Shown here in pieces: positions 20,883-33,835 of a DNA stretch of 64,000 nucleotides. Every line of letters begins with the position of its first letter. The stretch's first letter is position 1. Source of the stretch: Jacaranda mimosifolia (taxonomy: Eukaryota; Streptophyta; Magnoliopsida; Lamiales; Bignoniaceae). The notes beneath the pieces were generated by a model. It was not told where the DNA came from. It worked only from the letters and a program-made list of their open reading frames with translations, and ran no database searches. The position numbers and the translations under genes were made by a program. The stretch lies in NCBI GenBank assembly GCA_018894105.1, contig CM032119.1, positions 16,819,246 to 16,883,245 of the forward strand, given 5' to 3'.

Positions 20883-23800
20883 AAAAGAATCTGGTCCCAA
20901 AATTTTCATCTTTGATTTAAAGAACTTTGGTCAACACTTGTATATGTAACACTTTTGTCCCCTCGTTGCCTCGATCACAAATGGATTTCTCCCATTGTCA
21001 TGATATGCTCCCTCCAATCCTTGGTGTCACTTATCTTGCTAAGATATTAGGAATCTCTTCTTTCTGATTCTTTCTAACATATCCATTTTTACTTGGGCAT
21101 GTGGTGTCACCCTATATTTCTAAGATTGACTAATAATCCCATAATCTATGGTTTCGTTATCCATCATCACTTAAAGTTTCCCTTGATCTCCACGATTGTC
21201 TTTGTAGGAAGCTAGGAAACTACCCCCAAAAAGAATTTTAATCCTCCTTGGTGATCCTATGATATCACTGAGCAATTTATGCTTATTTTCTATTGAGTAA
21301 ACCACATACTCATCATCATATATCATTTTTATACTTAAGAAGCTCTCCAAGAGATCACAAAACCACTACAGCAATAAATGGCTATTAACACCACAAGTTT
21401 ATATTTACATGATATTTATATTAAGAAATAACCAATTTCAAACATAACATGCCTGATTTTTATAACAAGTCTTACACTTCCATGTAGTTAACTACAGGCT
21501 CACAAAACTATACATTCTAAATACAATCACAAAAAATCCATCTCTGCTTCTTAGGTTGCATCTAAGAAATAAGGCAAATGTGTGGGACCAGACTTTTTTC
21601 TGATGTTTAAAAACTTGGATAGATCCTTCAACTACCTGTTTCCCTTTACCCTTTGGAGCTCATTGGCTTAAGTTCCTCAACTTACTTATTCTCGCTTGTG
21701 CACTTTGCATTTCAACTTATTTCTGTGGTCAATCACTAGTTTCTATATCTAAGATTAAAATTTTTCGTTCTTGTGACACTTATTTCTATCCTTCATCCGT
21801 TTTGCCCACCTTTGAGTGTGGTAACCCATCCTTGGGACTTAAGGGGTTTATCAATCCAATTTATACCCAAACCATACCTGTTGGTACATTTATATTCCTT
21901 AAGAACATCTTTTTCTTCATCCTTGGGTAGTAATTCTATTTCATTAAAGCAATCACTCTCGTATGAGCAATTGTCCTTTTCAAGGTTTAGACATATTTGA
22001 CAGTTCCTTAGGGTTCCCAAATAGAAGTAAGAATAACACCATGATTGATTGTCTCTAAATCCCGAAACTCCTTCTTTTTGTTTAAGTCAGTGATCTTTCT
22101 TAGTTAATTTCACTAGAGAGCCTACTATTCAGGAGAGGCCCTGGATATACCTTTAGCATCAATTGGATGAACCCAATAAGGGTGGCAATTTCCAACAATA
22201 TATGATCACTCGACATGAATTCAATACGAAAAAATTGGGTTTGGGTTGATCCACTTTGGGTTCGGGTCTGATAAGATCGACATGAATAAGAACTTGAAGA
22301 AAATAGGTTGGGTTAGGCTGACCCACTTTGGGTTCGGGTCCGATAAGGTCGACATAAATAGGAACCCGAAGAAAATAGGTTGGGTTGGGTTGAATTTTAG
22401 GTTACACGAGCAACCCAAATTTTAACTTTAGATCACACGACTACCCAAACCCACCTGATCCAACTCAACCCAACTCGAATTAAACAAATAAAATTTAAAT
22501 TTTTAGGAGTAAAAATATAAAATAACAAAATAAAACTTGAAAATTTGAACTTTAGCAATATCAAAACTTTGGTATTTTTTGATCTTATTTATTTTCGCAA
22601 ACATATAGAATGAATTATTATAATTTTATACTATTTCTAATGGTTATTTTTGGTTATCCAAGCGGACATGAAAGTTGTTTTGCAAAGAGTTGACAAAACA
22701 TTACTTTGACTACTGAATTGTCTAATAAATTTTTCGTAGAACTTATACAACGCAAGATTTTGTGTGTGTATATATATAGACAATAGTCTTTCTGTTGAGA
22801 GGTTATAAAAAATTCAAAAGACTCAAGCAAGTGTTTATAATAATTTATGCGTTTAATTAAAATACTTGTTTAATTATTTGCTTGATGAAATATTTTTATT
22901 CATTTATGTGTTGCTTAATTGAATCAATATAAAGCAAAAATATAATGCCATTTTAAAAAGTTAAAAGAGACAATTTGATTGATTCAAAAGATACAAAAAT
23001 TAAAGAGAGTAGGTGAATAAAACTTAAAAAAGTATGCTATTTTTAAAAATAAGATACTTTGTGATTTCAGTATTTTTATAATGACGATAGAAACTACAAA
23101 ATGAAAGGAAAAAAGTCCTAAAATGAATATATTATGTGGTTTAATTAATTTTTTTTAGAAAGCTGCTATCGTGAATTTATGATGAGAATTCCTTACTCCT
23201 AGTTTAATTTATTAATAATTAAGAATAGATAAAATTATAAAATAAAAATATAAAAAAAATTCTAAAAATTAAAACAAATGTTTGAAATAATTATTTTAAA
23301 CTTGGTCGGCATGTTATATTGGGTGGATTTAAGTTGGCAAGTTAACCTAATAAAAATCAAGTCGACCCGAACCTGACCTGACATGATTCAGGTTGGGTTA
23401 GGGTTGAGCATTTTCAAGTTGTCATCAGATTGGGTTGGGTTTGGGTTGAGGAAATTAATAATATACCTTTACTCCAACCCAATTTGAACCCACCCGACCC
23501 ACCCAAATTGCCACCCTTAGAACCCAAGAAACTTTTGTACTTTTGATACATTTTCTGAATATGTTCGATTGCCTATAGCCTTAATTCTAATAGAATTAAT
23601 CCCTAATGTTCATGATGCCAAATACAAAAGTAGTATAGGAAATTCCTCAATTCTATTTAATTTAAAGGTTTCCAATAAAATCCTTATAAACCAATCCCAA
23701 CAACATTATCGTAATTCATAATGTCTATACTACAAGTAAAGGGCAATTATTGGCCCACCTTCTCCTTGGGTTTCCCATTCTATAGTATCCATTTCCTTAA

Positions 23801-26064
23801 GTTCGATTCTAACAAATCGTAAACATACGCATTAGATTAAATAACTTATGAGAAAAAGACATCACAATTCTCAAACTCAATGAGTTTCGTCGAGCTCTTA
23901 CTATTATTCTACTAATCCTTATCAGTGATGTAAGATCTCTCCTAAAAGTAGGTAGTATCCTTAATTTCTTTATTCATCAAGTTGTTTCAAACCTTAAATT
24001 GTATCTTACTACTCAATCCGCACCCCTATGTTCCACTTATCTAATCTTTCCAGTAAACGGGGTAAAACTCTAGAATTTCTCGAGGTTATTCTTCGTATGG
24101 TTTATGTTGTACTATTAAGATTATTAACCTCATTCGCTCATCAATAGGGTTATAAGATCCGCCCTTCCACTCCAATAAGTTTTATGCCACAATTCTTCTT
24201 ATCTTTAAGTCTACTAGCAGGGGGAAAAAGAAAATGAGGTCTAATGTCATCTTTAGTTCTTCTTATAAGATATTTCTAATACCAGCGTCCTCGTTGCAAT
24301 TTTCAAGCATATTAGTTTTGTTGATTGATGACCATCCGCCATGATTTAATTATCAGAGGATCACGTTCATGTTTGAAGATGTTTTGGCAATGTCAATTTC
24401 CACCATATCATGATTTCGGCTAGATTGGACGAGTCCGAGTTCGATTAGCCAATAACATTCATCTTAAATATTAAGAATATCACAATGGTTGTTATCTTCT
24501 AGAGAATATAAGATATCTAAACACAAGCTGAGATCCTTTAAGACTTCAGTCAACATATATGAGGTATAGCATACAACTAATTCACATACACGGTTTGCAC
24601 ACGATACTATCATCGCACATATAAATTAGTACTTAGTAGTTCGTGAGAATAATTAAACTATCAATCGACCTTGATGAGCTTTGATTTGTGATGGTAGAAC
24701 TTACTAAATCTTGTATATTGTTGTTATAATCAAACGTTTATCATATCCCATTTACTAAGGTAAACTAGTCACTCGTATGCATATATGTGTGGCTTGACCA
24801 TTTCTCTAATTGGCATGCCTCATGATTCTTTAGTTTCCCTTGTCAATGCCAAGGTGCACATTCCTAATTCTAATATTGGTCCTATTCTCATTTTATTCTT
24901 TTATATCTTCAAATTAGGGGACTGCGTTCCATTATGACACTGATCTCTATTCTCTATCCACATTCCTACTTGTCATGACAGCAACAATATCTTCTCCGTC
25001 CTTCTTATTTATTCTTCCAATTCTCAGTTGATTCCTTTGCCCTTATCAATTATTTCATGTATTCCAAAACTGGTTATGGCCGTTTGTCTTCAAATGTTTA
25101 ATATGGTTCTTCATAGCTCCAAATTTCACCTTTTCAAAATTCAAAGACTCCCATGCTTGACATCCTTAGATTAATAGATCATACACTAGTCATCCTAGGA
25201 AACATATCTTTTCACCTTTATTTGTTTTTTTAATTTCCATAATTATGGTCTCAATTTCCTATCATTATATCCCTTGTTAATGTAAACATACCATTTAGAT
25301 TTTGATTGTATACACAGGTCAAACAATTTCGATTCTATACACAGGTCAAACATCACTCATATCTAATAATCATTCATTCATTTCCCAATACATCGGTTCT
25401 CGCAATAATCCTTTTTCTGTGTATTTATACAATTTAGTTCTCATCCTTAAGCACGTGGCAGGAATTTATTCGCTCCCAAGGTAATTACCTCCTGACTACT
25501 TCATATCTTTCTAGAATGATCCCTACTCGTCATATATAACTTCCACAAATATTGCTCACACAACGTGGATTTCAAAAGTAACTTTCTATATACTGGGTAC
25601 AGTTTTCCCCAAATAGTCATTTACTCATCAAATTTAACATTAACGGATATTGTTCATATAATACTATAGTTCCAAACATCATTATCCTTACTAATGACTA
25701 TACGTTCAGATGCTTGACATTCCAGAAGTCAGAGGTTATATACTAGTTGGCCACCCCGGTCATAACCTTTCACTTCCTTAATGTCGAGCATTATCTCTCA
25801 GCTTCATATCCTATTCAATTCCACAATCAAACCCATTTTTTACCTACCCAAAATTTTCACATTCGAAGAATCATATCTCGACATAGCTTAGGCATTCTTT
25901 AACATAGGTACACATGGTACACATATCTAAAGCATTTCCAAAATCTAGCTTATTCCTTACAATTCGAGAATTCTACACTCTGAGGATCATATCCTAATAT
26001 AGCTCAAGTTTCTTTAACCTATGTGTTTACATCCTAGATGATTCCTAATTCAAGTCTAATCCCT
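20883..26064 (-). other. Gypsy B interior, no recognisable coding sequence
   Basis: Outside the hAT-like insertion (22177-23519) this stretch has only short accidental frames (for example 21773-22020 in both directions, and 25302-25484), with no match that I can recognise to gag, protease, RT, RNase H or integrase. Two passages share a layout ('atgcttgacat', then 'atatactagt' or 'atacactagt', then a cctttc/cacctt run) at about 25150-25230 and 25710-25790, suggesting an old internal duplication. No tRNA-type primer binding site is evident left of 26065. Confidence 0.6.
22177..23519. mobile_element. hAT-like non-autonomous DNA transposon
   Basis: Perfect 15 bp terminal inverted repeats (taagggtggcaattt at 22177-22191, aaattgccaccctta at 23505-23519) are bounded by a perfect 8 bp target duplication gaacccaa (22169-22176 and 23520-23527). 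An 8 bp duplication is characteristic of hAT elements. The 1343 bp interior has no transposase. Near each end it carries runs of ggttgggtt or its complement, and at 22241-22390 a 72 bp unit is repeated about twice ('ccactttgggttcgggtc'). The remaining interior is AT-rich. The intact borders make it one of the youngest insertions here. Confidence 0.9.
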
Positions 26065-28879
26065 TGTAAAACATTTAGTTTAAATAGCTGCATAACAACT
26101 AAAAACTATTTGTGCTAATTTTTTATCATATCCCACCGTACGCTAAACCACCTTAACATGAATTTCAAACTACTAGTTTACATATTCCAATGTTCAAAAA
26201 TAAAAAAACATCTAGTACCACCTATGAATACATCCACATCTTTAGAGAACAAGTCTTAAAAGGCAGCATAGCTCCAATCTCCAAAGGAACACTACAAGGG
26301 TGTTATATGTACATGCCATAAGTCTCCCAAATAACATTCAAATACATCAATAGTCTCAAATCTTGGCTACGATTAGGTGAGGTGGATATATATATATATA
26401 TACACGAAAACACCTTATCTATTACAAATAGATCTCTTAGGCCAAGCCATAAGCCCTTATTCTTCAATCAACCTTGTTTAGGAAGAAAATGAAAGATGAC
26501 AGAAGGGTAAGTCCTAAGGATTTAATGAGGGGAAATACAATATAAAGTAAAATGGATCTATCAAAGAAGCAATAATTCAACAAATATCAACTGGTGAGAC
26601 ATCACAATTAGAAATACGAATATGACAGACATAAACAATATCAAGATCATCAAATGGAAATCTCTCTGTCCTTATTGCTCCCTGAATAGATTACAAACAG
26701 GATCAAACAAACCTAAAGCATAATATGCAATCAAACAAGCTCAAAGTATAACATGCATATCAGATTCTCCTTATTCCTCCCATATATAATAGAAATCCAA
26801 GCATGATAGCTTGGTAGATAATAGAAACACAAGCATTTCGCTTGGTATATAATAGAGACTCAAGCATTCTACTTAAATCAACGCTCGGCCCAGACAGATT
26901 CCTTTATACATGCATAAGCCAAAATAATCAATAATTTTTTTTGTCAATTAGGCCAACAAACGATGTTCAGAATGATTTAATTTTGCTGACAAGGCCAAAC
27001 AAGTAGTATTCTGAATGATTCGATTATGCCGACAAGGCCGAACAAGCAATAGAAAGAACGAAATCTGACAGATGTGCTAAACATAAAAATGTCGGCAAGG
27101 CCAAAATTCAGTGAAATAAACAGTGGAGTCGACAAGGCAATGGGTTATACTGGATAATATCAAATAGGACAACAAAAGTTCTGGGTGCCAGAACGAACAT
27201 AATCAAGAAATACTTAATAGGTATAGAAAACAAGAACAATGAAGATAGCTCATTTCCCAGAAGAACAAATGGGTTAGACCCTCACCTTAATAGTTACATA
27301 AATGCTCTTCTGGTCTACTATCTTGCAGGGTCCAGCTTTTCATTACGTAGCCAAAAGAATAGACTTATTGTCAAAACACTCATTTTGACCCTATAACAAT
27401 AATTAAACTGATAACATTCTACCATTTCTTGTTTTACAATTAATAATATATTTTAAGGTTCGATTATGCAATTATCGAGTAGTAACTTGCAATTACACTA
27501 CTTACGCTATAATACCTACAAGTCATATTTGCTCCGATTAATGAATTGATTCAGATTGTCACATTAGTCCTTGCAACGTTACACAAAGCTCAGACATATA
27601 ATTAGATCAATTATTTTAATTAACAATATTTATGTTCCACTTACCAATCTGAGCCCACTAACACTGTACACAACTTATGTATCCAAACAATTCAGCTTGA
27701 CATCATAGATCTTATCCTGATAGTCCATGATTTCAATTCGGTACGATTAATCTTAACTTAACATTAGTAGTTATCTTAACATTTTAATTGAGCTCAACTT
27801 ACATCAATAATACACTTAATTATTGATAATTATCTCCTAATTAGCAATTCGAGTCCATGCATTGTATATAGACAAATCTTTATGTTCAATCGTATACCTT
27901 ATAATTACATATTTTGGTCCAATAATGGATATTTGACATAGAAATTAACTTAATAATTTAACCAATTTAAATCCAAGAATTAACTTAATCAATCAATCAA
28001 AATTTTACCAAATTGACCGAATGTGAGGCCAAATTATCGCGCGAAAGTAGCATGTATGCACTTAGATCGTTGTCTCGAACAAACTAACCGTTAGCCGCCA
28101 GATCGCTGCTTGCCGCCAGCGGAGCTGAGCGTTACCACCACCATTCGATATGTCTCGCTGAGCGCTATCAAAACCCTAAATCAATTTCAAGAACTAACAT
28201 TGAATTCCTAGTTAATTGCGACATTTTTTGCTGCTGCAACTCCAACGCTTCCGCACTCCACCTTGCTCGATTCTCTTCTATCGGTGATTGAAGTTACTAA
28301 CATGTTTGTTGAGTTGAACCCATCAAGAATTCCCATCTGAACCTCAAGTCTGGCCACCAGAAACATTGAGTCAGCCACCTCCATCGCTGTTTCATTCGGT
28401 CTCCAATTTTTTGGTGCCTCGGCGTTCGATTTTTAGTATTTGGGGTATAGGCGTGTTCACTGTATCGTAGGAAAGCTACTGGTTGGTTTTATTTTGGGTA
28501 ATCACCGACGTTGATAGGTTTTCGTTGGAGGGGTGAGAAAGGGGTTGCATGAGGAAATTTGACAAAGATAAGGATGGATTTTGCTATTTATAGAGAAATT
28601 TCCAGAATTTACATTTGAACTTCAAAACTTTTATCAGCTTTCATTCGAGCCCTCAAAAGTTTCAATCAGCTTTAAATTGAGTCCCCTATATATTGAGTTC
28701 CTTACATTAGCCCAGTTGACTAGAAATAATTCCATTTTGACTTCCAAAATTTACAAAATTCTAGTAATTAAGTCCTCCTTACATATTTTTTTTTAGCCCC
28801 AAAAATTTTGTCAAATTAATATTTTAATTTTAATTTTTAAAATCTTATTTTCTATAATGCTAAATTTAGCGGTGTTACA
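26065..28879 (-). repeat. Gypsy B 5' LTR
   Basis: It begins tgtaaaacattta and ends gcggtgttaca on the plus strand, so TG...CA with an extended TGTAA/TTACA inverted end. It contains an extra segment at about 26805-27050 absent from the other LTR, built from short repeats. One is 'aagcattt/cgcttggtatataatag'; the other is 'tcagaatgatt...gacaaggcc.aacaa'. Confidence 0.88.
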
Positions 28880-29255
28880 GCCGTATACAAGACACAAATC
28901 CTTAATTCTTCCCAAATACTTAAGGATTGTTTTCACGACTTTCCTATGATTCTCATCTGGATTGAATTAATAGCGACTCATAACACTTAGTGTGTGAGCT
29001 ACATCTGGTCTCGAATATTGAACAATATATATTATGCTTCCAATAATAGATGCATAAGGTCTGTAGGACATTCTTTTTCTCCTTAATCTTAGGGGCCATA
29101 GACTTGGAGAAATGAATGTCATGTCCCATTGGGAGGTATCCTCTCTTGGATTCCTCCATATAAACCTTTTTGGTATCTTATCCATGTTTGTCGATTGGGA
29201 GAGCCCCAATATCCTCTTTGATCTATCTTTATAGTTCTGTATTCCCAATACGAAA
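28880..29255 (-). pseudogene. Copia A reverse transcriptase, C-terminal part
   Basis: The minus-strand frames 29290-28953 contain SFVLGIQNYKDRSKRILGLS, DKIPKRF, KRGYLPMGHDIHFSKSMAP and ASIIGSIIYIVQYSRPDVAH. These are the RT thumb/connection blocks of Ty1/copia, split over two frames by indels. The same blocks occur in copia B at 12440-12160. It continues upstream at 36743 after element D, whose target duplication gatgc overlaps 29256-29260. Confidence 0.87.
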
Positions 29256-29260
29256 GATGC

Positions 29261-30515
29261 TGTTGGTGTGCAGAATAAATAATGCAACAATTACGCAAGT
29301 GAACACGTTGCAATAAGTAATAAAGTGATGAGAAGAGTGTAGATTCTATGAGGAACTAAATTACTCGCTACTAATTACTAATTTATCACACACTTATTTT
29401 ATCCAAACAAATATCAATTATGTAGGATTTAAAATAAAACTAATGAAAATAAGAAAAAACATGTTGATTAAGGTTTCTACTAGGATATAGAAGCCTATAA
29501 TTATGATTTCATCAATCGAATTAGTCAATTACATAATTTTCTCCCTATAAAATTAATAAGTTATTAGTATTAAGTTTTATGCAATTGTAGAGTTCTTCTG
29601 AAATACCCACAATCCAATCCCTAATTTATTCAATTCACTATATTCCTATGTGAATTAACTAAATTATGGATAGGGTTGTACCACTCAACTAACTACCTAG
29701 GATAAGCAGGTATATTCTTATCCTACTTGTAAATTAATTAATTCATCAATTTGAATAATTAATCCTAAGCTCTTCTATTGTCAATCAATCGTTAGATTTT
29801 CTCTTCCAAGACTCCTCTAGGGTTTAAAGATACATTTCGCAGTTGATCAAACAATCAAATAGAAAAAGCACACAGTAGAAGGAATAACTTAAAGCACTGT
29901 TGATCAGACAATTTAATAGAAAAAACACACAATAGAAGAAATAACTTAAAGCACTACTAATTTCATGGAAGAAAATTATGCATCAATTTATTCAAAAGAA
30001 CCCATCATAATCTTTGAATAACGAATTAGTTCATCATTGAATTATCAAACAAAACATGATAAAATGAAACATCGTCTCAAATCCAGAATTAAAAAGAAAA
30101 TCAAAGGGATGAGAGGAAACTCTATTCTTAGATGAATCTGATCTCCACTTTGTCCTTCTTTGAATCCCAAATTCTCACAAAACTTATAATCTACAAAACA
30201 GAAAAGCCAAATCGATCCCCCAAACTAAGTATATGAAAGGGCCTATTTATAACTGATTAAAAGAATCTTCTAATTAGAATAGGACTCAAATAAACAAAGA
30301 CTCTTTTGTCCATCTTTGATTAGATCATGAGGTGTCATCCAATCAGCATTCCTACCAACTTGTGTTAATTTGTCCTTTTTTCTAATTTCTCCATTTGTAT
30401 TCTTGCAATTCCAAATTTTCATCAATTAGCAAGGGAATTATAATTTTTTAAACAAGAAAATTATTTGTTAAGTCCTAAATATGATATTAAAATTAATACT
30501 AATAGGTGCTTAACA
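29261..30515 (-). repeat. Element D 3' LTR
   Basis: Near-identical blocks to 35544-36737 include 'aataaagtgatgagaagagt', 'gaggaactaaatta', 'attaattaattcatcaattt' and 'tttttaaacaagaaaatt'. An extra duplication of 'gatcagacaatt...aacttaaagcact' around 29840-29955 partly accounts for the 61 bp length difference. Confidence 0.93.
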
Positions 30516-30530
30516 AACACCCCCAAACTT
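30516..30530 (-). promoter_or_regulatory. Element D polypurine tract
   Basis: The minus strand reads AAGTTTGGGGGTGTT just before the LTR start TGTTAAGCACC. A second similar tract, CTCAAGTTTGGGGGGAT, lies about 1.26 kb inside the element at 31781-31797. Confidence 0.85.
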
Positions 30531-33099
30531 AACACATTGCTCTCCCTCGATCAGCACAAAGGAAAAAAATCAAAGACACTCTAATAAAAAACCAAACAAC
30601 ACTAACATACATGTACAAAAAACATTACTTATGTTTGTTAGTCTTAGAATTACTTCAAAATTATGCTTGTAGTCAACCACAATTGTGATATAATTTCACT
30701 ATGCACATATAAGCAGACACAATGTTCAAATGAATCCCCCATGTATGTGTGTGATGTCTTTATAAGTAGTTATTGTCAATTTGAATTAAATTATATACAA
30801 GTACAAGATTTTAGCACTCCATAAGTTTGTTGTTCATCTCTATCTCCATTAATGTAGAATACACTCAATAAAGGGTTATGTAGGACTTTCAGTGCCTGTA
30901 ATATAGGCTCGAGTATAGGTAGAAAACATATAAATAATACTGACTCAATAGCCACAACACTTGTTGATTATCACCTTTCAATACTCCATCAAACTTATTG
31001 AATAGTACTTCTCAATTTCTTTCTTTCTTTCTCTCTTTTTTTTCAGAATTTTTTTCAGTACTCAAGCTACTATGTGAATTTCTTTCATTTTTTTGTTTGT
31101 TTATTTATTTTTTAATTTTTTTCTTGAGGCCTTATCTATACTAGTTTTTTTTCTTTTTTTTTTTGGAAGAAAGGAGAAGAAAATAAAACTCATGGGCACT
31201 GTACTATTTGTTCCCATCTTCACAAGAGCTTCAAATAGATCTAACAAGTAATTGTGGAATTTATTTGGTGGAATCATGTGCTTAGGTTGGCTATTGAGTT
31301 AGTTGCCAAATAAAAAGAATACTTTAAAATAGGCTCAACAGGGGGCGCTAGGGATATAATATCATTTGGTAAGGTTGAAAGGCTCAAACGGGTCAAGAGT
31401 GACCTAAGTCATTTTCCTTACTTAAGTGTTTTCTAGGATTTCGCCTCGATAGGGAATCCAACAAATTTTAGAATTTAAAATATTACCTATGCTACTCGTG
31501 CATAAATATCCTCTAAATCAAACCAATAACTAAAGTGAGAAAGTGAGTGCTCAAAAATAGGGGATGTCATCCTATATTGCTTTTACTCAAAGTACACAAT
31601 TCCATCATCATACAATTATAATTTTTCACAAAACACAAAATTAAAAGAGTAATATCTTCATTGATTCAAGAAGATTAATTTCTGTACGTGCAGGATATCA
31701 ACTCAATTACTAAACCCTAATCATAACCAAAATAACAGAAAATAATGAAAAAAAAAGGACTAAGAACTGACTCGCAGAGCATCCCCCCAAACTTGAGAGG
31801 TACTTTGCCCTCAAAGTACTAATACTATTATGGTAGAGAAAGCAAGAAAAAAAAAAGAAAATAAGAGACACCAATATAAAAAAAATATAAAAAAAATAAA
31901 AATAAAAATAAAAAAAGGAAAAAAAATACACCTTGATCAATAAATAGTGTCATTGTCTTTCTTGACCTCCGGGGGTGGAATTACAACAACAATGTAAAGA
32001 CGTGGCGGCAGTGGTGACAATTAATTCCAAACAAATTACTCCCAATAATACCTAAACAAAATCAAGAAATTCTAATGAATAAATCAACATCCAACAATTT
32101 TATCTCAATTGGAATCTAACTATCCACCACTTCATCTTAATAATCAATCAATTATTTATCAAATAATCTCAAATAAACAACCACTAAATTTAAATTATTT
32201 AGTAAATAATTTAACTAATTCCAAATTCTCAAATCAATAAAATAGGCCTTTATAAATGATAAATACCTAGAAATTTAAATCAATCTAAAATACTAATATA
32301 TCTAAAATATGCTAAAGAGGTGGTGATGAGGATGGTGGCATAGGTGGGTTTGTTTGAGAAAAAGAAAATGAATGAGAGCAGTAGAGGAATAGAAAAATAG
32401 AGAAAAAGAAAAGAAAGAGAAAAAAAAATTAAAGGGAAAAGAAAAAGGAAAAGAAAATGAAAAGGAAAAGGAAAATAGAGAAATAGGGGGAAGAAAAGTG
32501 GTTAGGTCATGGGTGGGGCTAACTAGATGTGGAAAATTGCGTGCTATCTCTTATTTTGCTTTTTACCTTCTATTTTAAATAATGGTGCACCAGGGCACAA
32601 ATTGCTTGTGCCCTATGCCCTAATGCATGCAATACTGACCTTGGCGTCTGAAAAAGACGCCTCGCTTGCAGGGGCGTATATGGCCTGTGCCCCTCGTGCG
32701 AGCCACTGCCCTCTTTTAAATTTTTTTTATTATTACAAAATAATGGGCTAGGGAGCATGCAATTTGTGCCCCAACACAAGAAAATCTATTCCTCAGCATT
32801 AAAAAATTGACGTTGTGTGCCTTGGCGTAGATTGTTTGAGCCTAGGCGTGCAAGCTACTGCCAACCTGTTATATATATATATATATATACATACTTCTCA
32901 TTACCTAGCATCCTGCAAAGCCAAAATAAGCACAAATTAAATTAAAAATTAAATCAAATATAGGAGAAAAAATTAACTAAGAGAAAAATAGAAATAAGAG
33001 CAATTAAAAATTTGGATTACCTCGCAAGAAGCATTTAATTTATAGTCTTCGGCTTGACTTTCGGGCTTAACTTGATGTTTGTTAAGGTGGTTGTGGATT
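30531..33099 (-). other. Element D 3' non-coding region
   Basis: Between the integrase tail and the 3' polypurine tract I see no protein frame. It contains pyrimidine-rich runs (31010-31160), poly-A/AAAAT runs (31840-31930), a purine-rich stretch of aaaag/gaaaa words (32355-32495), a GC-richer block with tgcatg, gggcac and gacgcc words (32580-32715) and an (AT)n tract at 32870-32889. Tat and Athila elements often have long untranslated 3' regions, so this is expected for the group. Confidence 0.65.
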
Positions 33100-33310
33100 G
33101 TTGATTATCAAATCATCTTCTCAATAGTGTTTGATTCTTTTCCTCTTTGCCTTAAATCGTCTTCTTGAACCAATTTCTTTCAACTCCATCATTCCATGTG
33201 GTAGGATTTCAATAATGTGAAATGGCTTCAACCATCATGATTTTAGCTTTCATGATAACCACTTCAAATGAGATTCATAGAATAGTAGTTGTTCACCTGG
33301 CTCTTATTGG
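33100..33310 (-). pseudogene. Element D integrase C-terminal end
   Basis: The minus strand at about 33300-33180 translates to PGEQLLFYESHLKWLS, stop, KLKS, stop, WLKPFHIIEILPHGMMEL. This matches the integrase tail of Tat/Athila elements (GQ-x-VLL...SRLK, KL-x-S-x-W, GP-like turn). It directly follows the protease linker, so RT, RNase H and the integrase catalytic core have been deleted between them at about 33305. Confidence 0.8.
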
Positions 33311-33760
33311 TCTTTCAAAATTTTCAATCACTCTTATATTTAGCCTCTCCTTTGTATGGCTTGGCTTTTTATTTACCACACTAACTACAGAATACTTGTC
33401 AATGTCCTTGGGAAAATCAAATGCTTTAAACACATTAAAAGTTACCTTCTCATCTTAGACCCTCATGATTAATTCACCTTTTTGCACATTTATGATAGTC
33501 TTACTTATGGCCAAGAATGGTCTCCCAAGGATGATTGGTATTTCAATATTCTCCTTCATATCCAACACAATAAAATCTACAGGGAAAATAAATTTATCGA
33601 CTTTTACCAATGCATCTTCAATTATCCCTTTACAATACATGAATGTTTTATCTGCAAGTTGCAAGGTTATACTCGTTGGCTTAATTTCTCTCAATGGAAG
33701 TTGTTGGTAGAAGGAATGTGGCATCAAATTTATACTTTCCCCCAAATCGCATAGTGCCCT
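33311..33760 (-). pseudogene. Element D aspartic protease
   Basis: The 96-codon frame 33745-33455 has INLMPHSFYQQL, ITLQLADKTFMYCKGIIEDA, KVDKFIFPVDFIVLDM and IPIILGRPFLA. This is the Ty3/gypsy protease of the Tat/Athila type. The active-site Asp block precedes the frame and reads GES where DLGAS is usual, so it is probably inactive. After the stop at 33455 the linker continues in frame as DEKVTFNVFKAFDFPKDIDK. Confidence 0.88.
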
Positions 33761-33835
33761 TCTAGAAGATTTAGTACCAATTTTTCATGGTATGGTGAAA
33801 CTCCCAGGATCTTTGAGCTTTGGCCGTAACTTCTG

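Larger units (their letters stand above)
18204..28879 (-). mobile_element. Gypsy B: long-LTR, non-coding element (LARD-like)
   Basis: Two direct repeats of about 2.6 and 2.8 kb (to 20862, and 26065-28879) flank a 5.2 kb interior. On the element strand the LTR starts TGTAACACC, a common start for plant Ty3/gypsy LTRs, and an excellent polypurine tract (AAGAGGAGGGGAGGGGGGAT) abuts it at 20863-20882. The interior minus an inserted hAT-like element is about 3.85 kb, and I find no gag or pol motif in it. Long LTRs with a non-coding interior fit the LARD type of non-autonomous elements; extreme decay of a coding element is the alternative. The insertion splits copia A at 'ctctattgc|cgtatac'. A weak target duplication is gctat (18199-18203) and gccgt (28880-28884). 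Confidence 0.85.
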
